Part shown: one piece after another, positions 8,329 through 19,015 of the stretch
Layout of the letters: each line of letters begins with the position of its first letter
How positions within the stretch are numbered: the first letter of the stretch is position 1
Source of the DNA: [Borrelia] turdi
Lineage (GTDB): Bacteria > Spirochaetota > Spirochaetia > Borreliales > Borreliaceae
Direction of reading: 5' to 3'
Assembly (NCBI RefSeq): GCF_008828755.2
Contig: NZ_QBLM01000001.1
Location: 659,340-723,339 of the forward strand
DNA: 64,000 nt
Notes under the pieces: model-generated
Databases searched by the model: none
The model's input: the letters and a program-made list of their open reading frames with translations, nothing else
What the model was told of the DNA's origin: nothing
Program-made: the position numbers and the translations under genes

Positions 8329-10680
8329 ATGAAAGATTTTTACCAGTATTTTCAATTTTTGTTTTTTTTTATGCTGTCTGTTATTTCTTTTTCTCTTTTT
8401 GTAGCATTGACCCCTTTGAATAATATATTTATATTTTTTGCTTTCAATCTAATAGGACAAATACTTCTTAATGTTTTTTCATTCTTGTCATTTTATTTAA
8501 TAATTTATCCACTTGTTAATTGGTACGCGTATAAAAAACATATTTTTACTAAAAGGTTTATATTTAATTGGAATTATACTGTAATATTGTTTTTTACTTT
8601 AATATTTTTAATAAAAATTAATTCTAATGTTGAAAAATCTTATTTTATTAAGATTTTTCTTATTAATTTTGGTACGATACTTGGAAATTTTTTTATTTTT
8701 ATTCTTTTAATTTTAGAATTTGTTGTTTGGATTTACTTGAATTATGTTTTTTTCAAAAATGTTAATTTTATTTTAGATACTTTTAAATTTTTAGAGTTTA
8801 AGATTAAAATTTTGTTTGAAAACATATTAAGTTATTTCCCCTTTTCAAATTCATTAGATGTAAAAAAAGATATTAAAGTTTATGGGGATTGTATAGAGGA
8901 TTTAAAAGATTCTCAAGTTCTTGATGAGAAAAAGAATATTATTAATGATGAGGAATATCAAGCTTTATGGTCATTTAGTGCTTTTTTAAGAAATAATAAA
9001 AAACCTTCTGATGTTAATTTAGATAAAACTGTTTTTGAAAGCTTAGATTCCGAAGAAGCAAGTTTTGAAAATGAAGAGACTTTAAATGATAATGCTTTAA
9101 ATGCAGATAAAATTGATGAGTCTTGTGAGTATAAATATTTTGATAATCTTGAAGATAATAAGCTAATTATTAGTGGAAAGGTTAAGGCTAGTGAGATAAG
9201 GACTAAAGGTATAATTAGTCAGGTTGCAATTCCTCATGTTTATAATGAAAATGTAGTTTTGAATAAAAAAAGTGATTCTTATGTTATTAATATTTCAGTG
9301 TTTGACCAGAAAGAAATTAAAAATGATGTAGAAGATATTGAATATGATAAAGAAATTCAAAAGCAATCAATTATTCTCCAGGAGACATTAAAAGAGTTTA
9401 ATATTAATGCTAAATTAATTGATATTATTAAAGGCCCTGTTGTGACAATGTATGCTATTCGTCCAGATAAGGGAATTAAGCTTTCTAAGATTACTTCTAT
9501 TTCTGATAATATTGCTTTAAGGCTTGCAGCTATTAGGGTTAGGATTATTGCTCCAATTCCAGGCAGAGAAGCTGTAGGAATTGAAATTCCTAATAAAAGA
9601 CGTGAGTTTATTTTAATTTCAGAGATAATAGACAGCAAGGAATTCAGAGGTGATTTTAAAATTCCTTTTGCTCTTGGAAAGGAGATTAGTGGTGAAAATA
9701 TTGTTTTTGACCTTGTTAATTCTCCACATCTATTAATAGCTGGTGCAACTGGGGCAGGTAAATCAGTTTGTGTGAATTCTTTAATTGCTTCAATTATTTT
9801 TTCGAAATCTCCAGATGAAGTGAAATTAATTATGATAGATCCCAAAATAGTTGAGCTTAAGCTTTTCAATGATATTCCTCATTTATTAACTCCAGTTATT
9901 ACAGATGTAAAAAGAGCTTTAGAAGCTCTTAGATGGTGTCTTGATGAAATGGAGAGAAGGTATGTGCTTCTTGATAATTTATTGGTAAGAGATATTTCTT
10001 CTTATAATAAAAAAATAAAAGATGAGAATTTGAATTTAATGACCTTGCCATATCTTGTAATAATTATTGATGAATTTGCAGATCTTATTCTTTCTGCAAG
10101 AAAAGATTTGGAAAATTTAATTTCTAGACTTGCTGCAATGGCTAGAGCTGTTGGAATTCATTTGGTTCTTGCGACCCAAAGACCTTCAGTTGACGTTATT
10201 ACGGGGGTAATAAAAGCCAATTTTCCTTCAAGGATTTCTTTTATGGTAGCCAGCTCTATGGATTCAAGAATAATTCTTGGATCTTCTGGTGCTGAAAAGC
10301 TTTTAGGAAAGGGAGATATGCTTTATATTAGTTCTTTAAATCCTTTTCCTCAAAGAATTCAAGGTGGATTTTTAAAGGAAAAAGAAGTTTACAGGCTTGT
10401 TGAAGAGGTTAAAAAATTTGGTTTTCCAAATTATATTGATGATGAAATATTTATTGATAGTACAAAAGAGCCAGATTTAGTTGCTCTTGGACCTTCTGAT
10501 GAGCCAATGTTTGATGAAGCTCTTGAGATTGTTAAATCCACAAAAAAGGCATCGGCATCTTATCTTCAAAGAAGGTTAAAGATAGGCTACAATAGAGCAG
10601 CTCGAATTATTGAAATTATGGAAGATATGGGGTATGTAGGCCCTGTTAATGGATCAAAGCCAAGAGAGGTATTAATTTAA
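8329..10680 (+). CDS. ftsK: DNA translocase FtsK
   Basis: The 783-residue protein has about four N-terminal membrane segments, an acidic linker (about 180-320) and the FtsK motor. Walker A is GATGAGKS, Walker B is VIIIDEFADL, and ATQRPSVDVITGVIKANFP is the FtsK/SpoIIIE signature. The last about 65 residues form the winged-helix gamma domain (SASYLQRRLKIGYNRAARI) that reads KOPS-like sites. It moves chromosome termini through the division septum. It starts 3 bp after uppP and converges on rpsU. The linker is short compared with E. coli FtsK. Confidence 0.97.
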   Translation: MKDFYQYFQFLFFFMLSVISFSLFVALTPLNNIFIFFAFNLIGQILLNVFSFLSFYLIIYPLVNWYAYKKHIFTKRFIFNWNYTVILFFTLIFLIKINSNVEKSYFIKIFLINFGTILGNFFIFILLILEFVVWIYLNYVFFKNVNFILDTFKFLEFKIKILFENILSYFPFSNSLDVKKDIKVYGDCIEDLKDSQVLDEKKNIINDEEYQALWSFSAFLRNNKKPSDVNLDKTVFESLDSEEASFENEETLNDNALNADKIDESCEYKYFDNLEDNKLIISGKVKASEIRTKGIISQVAIPHVYNENVVLNKKSDSYVINISVFDQKEIKNDVEDIEYDKEIQKQSIILQETLKEFNINAKLIDIIKGPVVTMYAIRPDKGIKLSKITSISDNIALRLAAIRVRIIAPIPGREAVGIEIPNKRREFILISEIIDSKEFRGDFKIPFALGKEISGENIVFDLVNSPHLLIAGATGAGKSVCVNSLIASIIFSKSPDEVKLIMIDPKIVELKLFNDIPHLLTPVITDVKRALEALRWCLDEMERRYVLLDNLLVRDISSYNKKIKDENLNLMTLPYLVIIIDEFADLILSARKDLENLISRLAAMARAVGIHLVLATQRPSVDVITGVIKANFPSRISFMVASSMDSRIILGSSGAEKLLGKGDMLYISSLNPFPQRIQGGFLKEKEVYRLVEEVKKFGFPNYIDDEIFIDSTKEPDLVALGPSDEPMFDEALEIVKSTKKASASYLQRRLKIGYNRAARIIEIMEDMGYVGPVNGSKPREVLI

Positions 10681-10690
10681 TTTAAAAGTA

Positions 10691-10716
10691 AAGAGATATC
10701 CATTTGAACATCTCTT
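10691..10716. terminator. Weak hairpin between convergent ftsK and rpsU
   Basis: AAGAGAT (10691-10697) pairs with ATCTCTT (10710-10716) around a 12-nt loop in the 41-bp gap between two convergent genes. Neither side has a strong T-tract. A weak bidirectional terminator is possible. Confidence 0.3.
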
Positions 10717-10721
10717 GCTAT

Positions 10722-10934
10722 CTATCTACTATTAGTTTTTTGTTTTAATTTTCTTACTTTTTTTGCTTGTTTTCTTTTAAAAGCTTTTTCCTTTTTTACT
10801 CGTATTGTGGATGGTTTTTCATAATATTCTCTTCTTTTCCATTCGCGAATAATTGCCTCTTTTTCAATCATTCTTTTAAAACGTTTTAATGCTTTTTCAA
10901 GATTTTCATTTTTGTCCACAGTGACTGTTACCAA
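10722..10934 (-). CDS. rpsU: 30S ribosomal protein S21
   Basis: This small basic protein of 70 residues has the S21 family pattern: [20 protein letters not shown], then [19 protein letters not shown] and a lysine/arginine-rich tail. It binds the 30S subunit near the anti-Shine-Dalgarno end of 16S rRNA. It starts at TTG, 7 nt after GGAGG. It lies 14 bp downstream of the M23 gene and likely shares its transcript. The sequence supports the family call directly. Confidence 0.95.
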   Translation of the reverse strand: MVTVTVDKNENLEKALKRFKRMIEKEAIIREWKRREYYEKPSTIRVKKEKAFKRKQAKKVRKLKQKTNSR

Positions 10935-10948
10935 AAAATTACCTCCTT

Positions 10949-11893
10949 TTACTCTATTCTTTTAATATTATTGATTATTTTATTTTTGTCAATAAGCATG
11001 CCATTTAAAAGAAAATCTGGGTTTATTGCTATGCCATTCATTCTTACTTCGAAATGTAAATGAGGCCCTGTTGAGAGGCCTGTATTTCCAGTATGTCCAA
11101 TATATTCCCCAGCACTAACTATTTTATTTTCACTTATTCCCAATTTTGAAAGGTGAAGATAAATTGTAAATATACCCGGCAGATGTTGTATTATAAGGGT
11201 ATTGCCCGTTAGTTCTCTATTTTGTGCAAATACAACTTTTCCTTTCCCAGCAGCAAAAATTGGAGTATTTTCTCTTTTAAATGGCGCATAATCAATTCCA
11301 TTGTGCATTGTATAATTTGAAATTTTTTTGTTACCTTGCATATAAAGCCTTAAATCTCCATATTGACTTGTTATGATGTATTGATCTTTTATTGGTTTAA
11401 CTAAAGCGTCGTAGTGGTATATTGTTGTGTCTCCAATATTTCCAATAATATTCCATAATACCAAGGCTTGTTCTTGTTGTTTTATTGATTTTTTTTGGGT
11501 AATAAGTCTGGCTTTTTCTTTGTTAAAACTAATTTTTGTTCTTTTGAAGTTAAATTTTTTTATTTCTATTTCTTTGACATAGCTTTTATTTTGGAATTCT
11601 ATTTGAATTTTTCTTTTTCCTTCTTTTATCATTGGTGTAATTCCTATAAATGCTATGTAGTAAGTTTTGCTTCCTACTGTAAATTTGAATGGAGAAGAAC
11701 TTATTATTGGAGTTTTATTTATGCTTAAAAGTGATAACTTTTTAAAGTTATTATTACTTGCAAAGTATATGTAATCTCCTTGAAATGCCTCTTTTTTATA
11801 TTGGACTTTAGGAATAGTATTTGTTATTTCTGAATTTATATTTTCTATTCCCAGAATGAAAAATATAAGTAATGTTTTTTGTATTTTATACAT
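10949..11893 (-). CDS. Periplasmic M23 peptidase
   Basis: A signal peptide ([16 protein letters not shown]...) is followed by an Ig-like beta region and a C-terminal M23/LytM domain with intact metal ligands HNGIDYA and GPHLHFEV, plus YLHLSKLG and [10 protein letters not shown]. The protein is BB0255-like and probably a peptidoglycan endopeptidase or an activator of an amidase. I chose the ATG at 11893; a GTG at 11905 would add four residues (318 in total). Either start overlaps the end of recJ, so it is translationally coupled. It is the second of three M23 genes in the window. Confidence 0.9.
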   Translation of the reverse strand: MYKIQKTLLIFFILGIENINSEITNTIPKVQYKKEAFQGDYIYFASNNNFKKLSLLSINKTPIISSSPFKFTVGSKTYYIAFIGITPMIKEGKRKIQIEFQNKSYVKEIEIKKFNFKRTKISFNKEKARLITQKKSIKQQEQALVLWNIIGNIGDTTIYHYDALVKPIKDQYIITSQYGDLRLYMQGNKKISNYTMHNGIDYAPFKRENTPIFAAGKGKVVFAQNRELTGNTLIIQHLPGIFTIYLHLSKLGISENKIVSAGEYIGHTGNTGLSTGPHLHFEVRMNGIAINPDFLLNGMLIDKNKIINNIKRIE

Positions 11894-14012
11894 TGGCTTG
11901 AGCACTCTTTTTTATGTCTATGATTTTTAAAATTTTTTCTCTCGGGCAGTAGAAATCTTCAGCAACTGTAAAAATGATGTCTAAATATTGATCTTCTTTT
12001 ATATTCAATTCTTCTATTTTTTTTGTTCCGTTAAAAAAAATAGCTTTATAGTAATCTTTTTGTGATTTAATGCGCATATTTATATGTTTTGAGCTATGAT
12101 TTTTGTCAATTATTTTTAGTTCTTCAAGGTAAACATTTTCCATCATTAATATTGGCTCTCTAAATTCATATCCATAAGGTTCAAGTATTTCTATTGTTTT
12201 AAAAAGAGAATCTTTTGTTAAATTCTTTGGAAGAATAGCATCTATTAATATTGATTCGTTTTTATCAGTATTTTCATATTCAACTTTTGTAGTTGCATGT
12301 TCTAATTCTTTAATAAAGTCTTCGAGTAAATTTTCATGCAATGTAAATCCAGCGGCAGCTTTATGTCCCCCTGAATTTATTACTAAATGAGAAGGTACTA
12401 TTGATATTAGTTCTTTTGAATTGATTTTATTGTTTGACCTAATTGATCCTTTAATAATATTATCTTGCTTTGTTAAAAAAATAGCAACTTTTTGGTAGTA
12501 AGCAGAAAGTCTGGTTGCAATTCTGGAACTTATTCCTTTTGGGGTATTTTGATCATAGCAAACTATGAATTTATCGTTTTTTAAAATAATATTTTTATTA
12601 TGCGAATTCCAAGCTTTTTCTTCTTTATATTTTCTTAGCTCGTTGATTTCTTTTATTTCTTGGAATTTATTTTCTATTTGGTTAATGTCGTTAGTTAGTA
12701 AAAAATTTATTGCAATATCTGCTTTTTCAAGTCTGCCTGTTGAGTTTAGTATTGGTGCAATTTTATATGCGATATCTATTGAAGTTATATTTGTTTTTGT
12801 TAATATGTTTGCATCTTTTAATAAATAATTAATAGACATTCTTTCTCTTAGTGCAATTTCTTTAAGACCTGCTTTTAGGATTATTCTGTTTTCATTAATA
12901 ATAGGCATATTGTCTGCAATTGTTCCTATTGCAACAAAGCTAAGTTTTTTTAGACATTTTTGGAGTAAATTTTTGTTACTTTCGAAAATTATATTGTAAA
13001 ATATGTAGTAAAGTTTGTCTTTAATCTCAACTTTTTTATATTTAAAATATTTAGTTACTTGGATTAAGTCTTTTAATGTTTTTTTTCTAAAATTTGGGTA
13101 TTTTTTTATAAAATTTTCACTAATATCAATTGTGTTTATATTTATACTTCTTCCAAAGTATTTATTAAATAATTGTTCCTGATCTTCTTTGTTAAAGATT
13201 ACTATGTATTTGTTTTTTACAAATTTTTCTAGTTTGTTTAAGTTAATTAAAGGGTCATTCTTATTATTTAATCTTAGATATTGTTTTAAAATATAGTTAT
13301 TTATTTCTATTGCATGAATAATAATTTCATCTTTTGTTTTTTCTAAAAATAAAAATACAAGGTTTTTAGAATAAAGATCCGTAAAGGACATGCTAAGAGC
13401 AAGACAAGTTTTAAAACTAACACAACATCCTGCTATTTCTTTGAATGGATATTTGTCCCCTTTTAGATGAGGATTTATAACTATGCTTTCAGTTTTAAAA
13501 TCTTCACTTGGAAGATGGTGGTCTGTGATTATTATTTCTATTCCTTTTGAATTTGCATAATCTATTTCTTCAATACTAGAGATGCCATTATCAACGGTTA
13601 TTATTAAAGATATTTTTTGTTTTATGCTTTCGTTGATTAATTCGTTTGAAAGTCCATAAAATTCTCCATTTGAAGGTATTTTATAACTCACATTAAGTCC
13701 AAAATCTTTAAGAGTTTCATACATTATTATTGTTGCTGTGATTCCATCAGCATCTTTATCTCCAAAGATTAATATGTTTTCATTTTCTTTGATTGCTTTA
13801 TTAATTCTTTTTATGAATTTATCTATATTCTTTAATAAGAATGGGTTGTGTAATAAATTTACGCTGTCTTCAAGGAAAAACATGAAATCTTCTTCTTTGA
13901 TTTCTCGTTTTATAAGCAAAGTCGCTTCAAAAAGATTGATATTATATTTCTTAGCAATGTGAGTTAATTCTTGGTTTTGTATATTAGTTTCTTTTTGTTT
14001 CCAAATTTTCAT
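11886..14012 (-). CDS. recJ: Single-stranded-DNA exonuclease RecJ
   Basis: The 708-residue protein has the DHH phosphoesterase motifs in order: FGDKDADGITATI, ITVDNGIS and IIITDHHLPS. The DHHA1 motif NSGGHKAAAGFTLH lies near residue 555, with a C-terminal OB-like domain. RecJ degrades 5' single-stranded DNA in recombination and mismatch repair. A long segment of about 150 residues between the DHH and DHHA1 parts (about 215-350) is lysine/asparagine-rich and seems lineage-specific. It starts with ATG and overlaps the downstream M23 gene. Confidence 0.95.
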   Translation of the reverse strand: MKIWKQKETNIQNQELTHIAKKYNINLFEATLLIKREIKEEDFMFFLEDSVNLLHNPFLLKNIDKFIKRINKAIKENENILIFGDKDADGITATIIMYETLKDFGLNVSYKIPSNGEFYGLSNELINESIKQKISLIITVDNGISSIEEIDYANSKGIEIIITDHHLPSEDFKTESIVINPHLKGDKYPFKEIAGCCVSFKTCLALSMSFTDLYSKNLVFLFLEKTKDEIIIHAIEINNYILKQYLRLNNKNDPLINLNKLEKFVKNKYIVIFNKEDQEQLFNKYFGRSININTIDISENFIKKYPNFRKKTLKDLIQVTKYFKYKKVEIKDKLYYIFYNIIFESNKNLLQKCLKKLSFVAIGTIADNMPIINENRIILKAGLKEIALRERMSINYLLKDANILTKTNITSIDIAYKIAPILNSTGRLEKADIAINFLLTNDINQIENKFQEIKEINELRKYKEEKAWNSHNKNIILKNDKFIVCYDQNTPKGISSRIATRLSAYYQKVAIFLTKQDNIIKGSIRSNNKINSKELISIVPSHLVINSGGHKAAAGFTLHENLLEDFIKELEHATTKVEYENTDKNESILIDAILPKNLTKDSLFKTIEILEPYGYEFREPILMMENVYLEELKIIDKNHSSKHINMRIKSQKDYYKAIFFNGTKKIEELNIKEDQYLDIIFTVAEDFYCPREKILKIIDIKKSAQANV

Positions 14013-14236
14013 TTGTTTCTCTAGGATTGATTTTTTAATCGATTTTTCAAGGCTTCTTCTTTACTAGCTTCACCATAGATTAATTAATTTTAACTAACAG
14101 ACATTGTGTTTGTTATTGAATGGCACAGCTTTAGTGGATTATAATTTTCACTATAATTCAAATTCATGTTTATAATTTTAACTTTACAAGTTCTCATTTC
14201 ATTATTTTATAATAAAAAAAAATATTATTAAATGAA

Positions 14237-14265
14237 TTTTCATAAAATATTTGTTTTGTTATAAT
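14237..14265 (+). promoter_or_regulatory. Sigma-70-type promoter of lon
   Basis: A -35-like TTTTCA (14237-14242), a 17-bp spacer and a perfect TATAAT (14260-14265) lie just before the lon start at 14289. TAGGAG follows at about 14271-14276 as ribosome-binding site. The upstream 14013-14230 region between the divergent recJ and lon genes is very AT-rich; I see no gene in it. Confidence 0.6.
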
Positions 14266-14288
14266 TAGCCTAGGAGATTTCGAATTTT

Positions 14289-16709
14289 ATGGATGAATTT
14301 AAAAAAGCTAAGTCAGGGGATAAAAAGAAGGAAAAAACTGTAGCTGGTATTTTACCCCATTCTAATAAACCCGCAAGAGTGCCTTTAATAGCGGTTCCTT
14401 CCCATCCAGTTTTTCCAGGGATGTTTATTCCGATTGTTATAATCTCTGATTCTGATATGAAAGCAATCGATTATGCCATGAAAGGTAATGGAATCATTGC
14501 TTTGTTTGTTTTGAATGATAAATTTTTAGAAAAAAACAATAATAATGATCAACATAAATTAATTGTTGATTATAGTAAAGATATTTATTCTGTTGGAGTT
14601 ACTGGGAAGATAATAAAAAAAATTAATCTTCCAGATGGTGGTTATAACATATTTGTTTCAACTTTTGATAGGATTAAATTTGTTAAAGTTGTTCTTAATG
14701 ACAAGTTTCCTATAATTGAGATTGACTATTTAAAGCAAATTCCAGTTAGAAAAGACGATATTCAATCAAAGGCAGTTTACAGTAGTATTTTGCTTAGAAC
14801 TAAAGAGATATTCTCCCATAGAAAAATGCCAGAAGTTCAATTAAATATGGTTAATATTGAAGATAAAGGGAAATTATGTGATATTGTGGCTAGTACTATT
14901 TCATCTTCAAAAAGTGATCATCAAATAGTTCTTGAAACTTTAAGTGTAAAAGATAGGCTTAAAAAAGTTTTAGAGCTAATTTATGAAGAGCTTAATTTAA
15001 TTGAAATTCAAAATAAAATTGCTAAAGGTATTCAGGAGAGATTAGAGAAACAACAAAAAGAGTTCTTTTTAAAAGAACAGCTTAAAGCTATTAAAGCTGA
15101 ACTTGGTATAGGTGATAAAAAAAACAGTGATTTAGAAAAGCTTAAAACTAAGCTAAAGGCTTTAGATTTAAAAGGAGAATCTTTAGAGGTAGTTGAAAAA
15201 GAATTGGAAAAATTTTCACTTCTTGAGACAAGTTCGCCTGAATATATTGTTATTAGAAATTATCTTGAACTTATTACTGAGCTTCCTTGGCGAGATTTGA
15301 AAATTAATTTTGATAAATTAGATTTGCAAAAATCTAAAAAAATTTTAGATAAAACTCATTATGGGATGACCGAAGTTAAGGATAGAATTATTGAATATAT
15401 TTCAATTCTTAAGTTAAGAAAGACCCAAAAAGGGGCTATTATTCTTTTGGTTGGACCCCCTGGTGTTGGTAAAACTTCTATTGGGGCAGCTATTGCAAAG
15501 GTTTTGCGAACCAAGTTTTTTAGATTTTCTGTTGGTGGAATGCGCGATGAATCAGAGATTAAGGGGCATAGAAGAACTTATGTTGGTGCTTTGCCTGGCA
15601 AAATTATTCAAGGATTAAGAATTACTAAGACAAATTCTCCTGTTTTTTTAATTGATGAGGTGGATAAAATTTCTGCTTCAAATTATGGGGATCCTTTTTC
15701 AGTTCTTCTTGAAGTTTTAGATCCCGAACAGAATGTTAAATTTAGAGATCATTATCTTGACCTTCCTTTTGATATTTCAAATGTATTTTTTATTTTAACC
15801 GCGAATTCTGTTGAAACAATACCAAGACCTTTGTTAAATAGAATGGAGGTTATTGAAATTTCTGGATATGTTGATAACGAAAAAATAGAGATTGCAAGAA
15901 AGTATTTAATTCCTAAAGTTTTAAGTGAAAACGGAGTTGATAAAGATTCTTTAAAATTTCAAAGTTCAGCTCTTGTTCAAATTGCTCAAGAGTATGCAAG
16001 AGATAATGGAGTGAGAAATTTTGAAAAATATTTAAACAAAATTGTACGAAAGGTTGCAAGAAAGCTTGTTGAAAACACTGAGGTTAAATCCTATCAAATT
16101 TCTAATGACAATCTAGAAGAATATGTTGGTGTACCTGTTTTTAGAAAGGAAAGTATGCCAAATGCTATGTATTCTGGGATGGTAATGGGTCTTGCTTGGA
16201 CAAATTATGGGGGTTCGACCTTAATGATTGAAACTGTAAAGACAGAGTCCAAGGTGGGTGGAATTAAATTAACAGGCAGGCTTGGGGATATTATGAAGGA
16301 ATCCGCTAATATTGCTTATACTTATGTTAATAGTATTAAAGAAGATTTAAATATTAGCAAATCTTTTTTTGAAAAAAATATTATCCATTTACATATTCCA
16401 GAAGGAGCTACCCCAAAAGATGGGCCTTCTGCAGGAATTACAATAGCTAGTGCTTTTATTTCTCTTGCTCTTAATAAGGTTGTGAGACCCCATTTGGCTA
16501 TGACAGGAGAACTTTCTCTTACTGGAAATGTGATGATGATAGGGGGGCTTAGAGAAAAAATAATTGCAGCAAAGCGTAGCGGCGTGGAGCACATCATTAT
16601 GCCTCAAGCAAATAGGGTCGACTTAGAAGAGATTCCTATTAACATTAAGAGTGGTATTAATTTTTATCTTGTAGATAATATGCGCGAGGTCATTAAATTA
16701 TTGTTTTAA
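14289..16709 (+). CDS. lon: ATP-dependent protease La (Lon)
   Basis: The 806-residue protein has the complete Lon layout: N-terminal LAN domain (VPLIAVPSHPVFPGMFIPIV), coiled coil, AAA+ module with Walker A GPPGVGKTS and Walker B PVFLIDEVDK, and the C-terminal protease domain. Its Ser-Lys dyad is Ser in PKDGPSAGIT and Lys in GGLREKIIAAKRSG. It degrades misfolded and regulatory proteins in the cytoplasm. Borrelia has two Lon proteins; this position corresponds to Lon-1 (BB0253). It converges on the MMPL gene with a 12-bp overlap. Confidence 0.97.
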   Translation: MDEFKKAKSGDKKKEKTVAGILPHSNKPARVPLIAVPSHPVFPGMFIPIVIISDSDMKAIDYAMKGNGIIALFVLNDKFLEKNNNNDQHKLIVDYSKDIYSVGVTGKIIKKINLPDGGYNIFVSTFDRIKFVKVVLNDKFPIIEIDYLKQIPVRKDDIQSKAVYSSILLRTKEIFSHRKMPEVQLNMVNIEDKGKLCDIVASTISSSKSDHQIVLETLSVKDRLKKVLELIYEELNLIEIQNKIAKGIQERLEKQQKEFFLKEQLKAIKAELGIGDKKNSDLEKLKTKLKALDLKGESLEVVEKELEKFSLLETSSPEYIVIRNYLELITELPWRDLKINFDKLDLQKSKKILDKTHYGMTEVKDRIIEYISILKLRKTQKGAIILLVGPPGVGKTSIGAAIAKVLRTKFFRFSVGGMRDESEIKGHRRTYVGALPGKIIQGLRITKTNSPVFLIDEVDKISASNYGDPFSVLLEVLDPEQNVKFRDHYLDLPFDISNVFFILTANSVETIPRPLLNRMEVIEISGYVDNEKIEIARKYLIPKVLSENGVDKDSLKFQSSALVQIAQEYARDNGVRNFEKYLNKIVRKVARKLVENTEVKSYQISNDNLEEYVGVPVFRKESMPNAMYSGMVMGLAWTNYGGSTLMIETVKTESKVGGIKLTGRLGDIMKESANIAYTYVNSIKEDLNISKSFFEKNIIHLHIPEGATPKDGPSAGITIASAFISLALNKVVRPHLAMTGELSLTGNVMMIGGLREKIIAAKRSGVEHIIMPQANRVDLEEIPINIKSGINFYLVDNMREVIKLLF

Positions 16710-19001
16710 TTTTTTTAAATTGCTATTTGAGGCTAGTTTTACTCTAGGTTTAAATAAATAAGTTAATAATGGAAGAAGAGTTAGCGATGCAAGAGATGTT
16801 GTTAGCATTGTAAAAGCAATTATTGCTCCAAGAGTTGATATTATTTTATAGGATGAAAATGTTAAGGTTAAAAATCCTATTCCTACAGAAATAGAATTTG
16901 CAAATATTCCATTAAATACGCTGGGTATTGATTCAAGTAGTGCATTTTTGTAGATTTGACTTTTTCGGTATTTTAAAATAAACGTATTGAAAAAATGAAT
17001 TGAATAATCTACTCCGACTCCCATGCTTACAGATGCAATTGTTGCTGTTGCGGGGTTTAAGGTTATTCCAAATAATCTCATTACGGCAAAGTTTAAAAAC
17101 ACGGACCATGCCACTGGGATTGCAATAATTATTCCGGTTTTTATAGATTTAAAGAAAAACATAAGCAACAGTGTTATTGATCCAAGAGTTGTTATAATGT
17201 TCGTAACCTGTTCTTTTACCATTGTTTTAGCTATTAGCACCTTATCATATACTCCTGAGAAATGATATTTATTATTTCTCATATGTTCATTAATTGTTTT
17301 AATAGCATATTTTTCAAATTTTTTTATTCCTTCGGTTGAGTTGTCTTCAATTCTTACCATGATAGATATTAATGACCAATCATCATTAATGTACATTTTT
17401 TTATTGTCTTTAGCCCAATCGCTTTTATCTACTAAATTTATTAGTTTGTTTAGTATGGTTTTATTTTCAGGCAGTTTGTACTCTAGCGGGGATTCTTTTT
17501 TAATTTTGAAATTTGTAAATTTTAAAATTCCATTAATAGAGCTGGATTGAGTTTTTGCAGAAAATGCATCAAGTTTATCTGTAATCAAATCTAAGATTTG
17601 CATTGCTTTAGCATTTTTAAATTCACCAGGATTGCCTTCAAGCTCTATTTTGAAAATCGATATTCCGCCCATTTCTTTTTGCATTAGGTTTAATGTTTTT
17701 TTTACACTTGTGCTTTCTTTAAAGTAATCTTTTTCATCAAAATTGATTTCTATTTTTAAAAGACCCGCAATCGAAATTCCCAGTATGATGACTACTATTA
17801 TAGAGGATGTATATTTTCTTTTTAATATAGACTTTGTTATTTGTGTATTTATTTTGGCAAGCTTTTCAAGGAAAAGTATTTTATGCGGTTTATTTTCTTT
17901 TTGTTTCTCAAGAGACTTTTTTTTTGCAAATGGGATTAATGTTATTATTCCAGGTAAAACGGTTAATGAGATTGCCATTGAGATAATTACTCCAATTGAC
18001 ATGAAAATACCCATTGTTTTGTAAGCATTAATTGAAGAGGTTGTAAGAGATAAGAATCCAAATGCAGTTGTAAGAGATGTTAGTAGTATGGGTGTTTTAA
18101 GCTTTTTAATAGTTGTTTTTATTGATTCTTTTGAAAGCTGTTCTTTTTTTATTAATTTAAATATTCCATTTATTATGTGCACAGCATTAGCGCATCCGAT
18201 TGAAATAAGTAAAACAATCATTGAAGTTTCTGGTACTGTAATGGGGGATTGTACAAGTCCTTTAATTCCAAAAGTCCAAATCAATGATAATAATGCAATA
18301 AAAATGGGAATTAATGCACCGATTAGATTTTTTATAATAAGATAAAGTGAAATTATTACCACAAAAGTAGCAAGAGGGCCTAAGATCTTGAAGTCTTCGA
18401 CCATGTAGTTTAAAATTTTTTCTCTTACTATTAAATCTCCTGTAAGATACAATTTTAGATCTTTTGTTTCATATTTTTTAATTGTTTTTTCCATCGCATC
18501 AAGTTCAGTTTTTAAATTTCTACTGAAATTAATTTTGTCACTCTCTGATGGAATTATTATGAAGTATATTAAATTTTCTGAGTTGCCTAAGAATGTATTT
18601 TTTACAAATGGAGTTGACTTTATTTTATTTTTTATTTCTTCTATGTCTTTATCTGTGTAGATTTCTTTTTTAAATTGTGGAAAATAAGAGAATATGCTTG
18701 TTACGGCATTTGGAGATACTTTTAAAATTTTGGTTATTTCATTGATTACACTGTTTATTGTTTCAAAATTTTTTTTATTGAAAATATTTTTTTTATCTTG
18801 AAAAATTACTATTGTAGATAAAAGTGAATTGCTTTTATCAATGTCTATCAAGCTTTCAGTTTCTTTAGTTTTGGGAATAAGTTTTAAGATGTTTGCATCG
18901 AATTTAAGATTTTTTAAAAAAAATCCTAAAAAAATAGTAATTAATATAAATATTGTGAATATAATTCCTTTATATTTAATGCTTAGACTTGCAAAGTCCA
19001 T
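16698..19001 (-). CDS. RND/MMPL-family transporter
   Basis: The 767-residue membrane protein has the RND duplication: one N-terminal TM, a large periplasmic domain (about 35-200), five TMs (about 205-360), a second TM/periplasmic unit (about 390-600) and five more TMs. MMPL/SSD-like motifs are seen twice: LISIGCANAVHIINGI and SMGVGVDYSIHFFNTF, the second with the acidic pair expected for proton coupling. It is BB0252-like and may export lipids or other hydrophobic molecules. No periplasmic adaptor or outer-membrane channel gene is adjacent. The ATG follows AAGAGG. Confidence 0.88.
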   Translation of the reverse strand: MDFASLSIKYKGIIFTIFILITIFLGFFLKNLKFDANILKLIPKTKETESLIDIDKSNSLLSTIVIFQDKKNIFNKKNFETINSVINEITKILKVSPNAVTSIFSYFPQFKKEIYTDKDIEEIKNKIKSTPFVKNTFLGNSENLIYFIIIPSESDKINFSRNLKTELDAMEKTIKKYETKDLKLYLTGDLIVREKILNYMVEDFKILGPLATFVVIISLYLIIKNLIGALIPIFIALLSLIWTFGIKGLVQSPITVPETSMIVLLISIGCANAVHIINGIFKLIKKEQLSKESIKTTIKKLKTPILLTSLTTAFGFLSLTTSSINAYKTMGIFMSIGVIISMAISLTVLPGIITLIPFAKKKSLEKQKENKPHKILFLEKLAKINTQITKSILKRKYTSSIIVVIILGISIAGLLKIEINFDEKDYFKESTSVKKTLNLMQKEMGGISIFKIELEGNPGEFKNAKAMQILDLITDKLDAFSAKTQSSSINGILKFTNFKIKKESPLEYKLPENKTILNKLINLVDKSDWAKDNKKMYINDDWSLISIMVRIEDNSTEGIKKFEKYAIKTINEHMRNNKYHFSGVYDKVLIAKTMVKEQVTNIITTLGSITLLLMFFFKSIKTGIIIAIPVAWSVFLNFAVMRLFGITLNPATATIASVSMGVGVDYSIHFFNTFILKYRKSQIYKNALLESIPSVFNGIFANSISVGIGFLTLTFSSYKIISTLGAIIAFTMLTTSLASLTLLPLLTYLFKPRVKLASNSNLKKLKQ

Positions 19002-19015
19002 ATAATGCCTCTTTT

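Noticed and set aside
9357..9869. Long antisense frame opposite ftsK
   Set aside because: It lies wholly inside the conserved FtsK motor region and has no ribosome-binding site or recognisable protein; it is a shadow of coding constraints.
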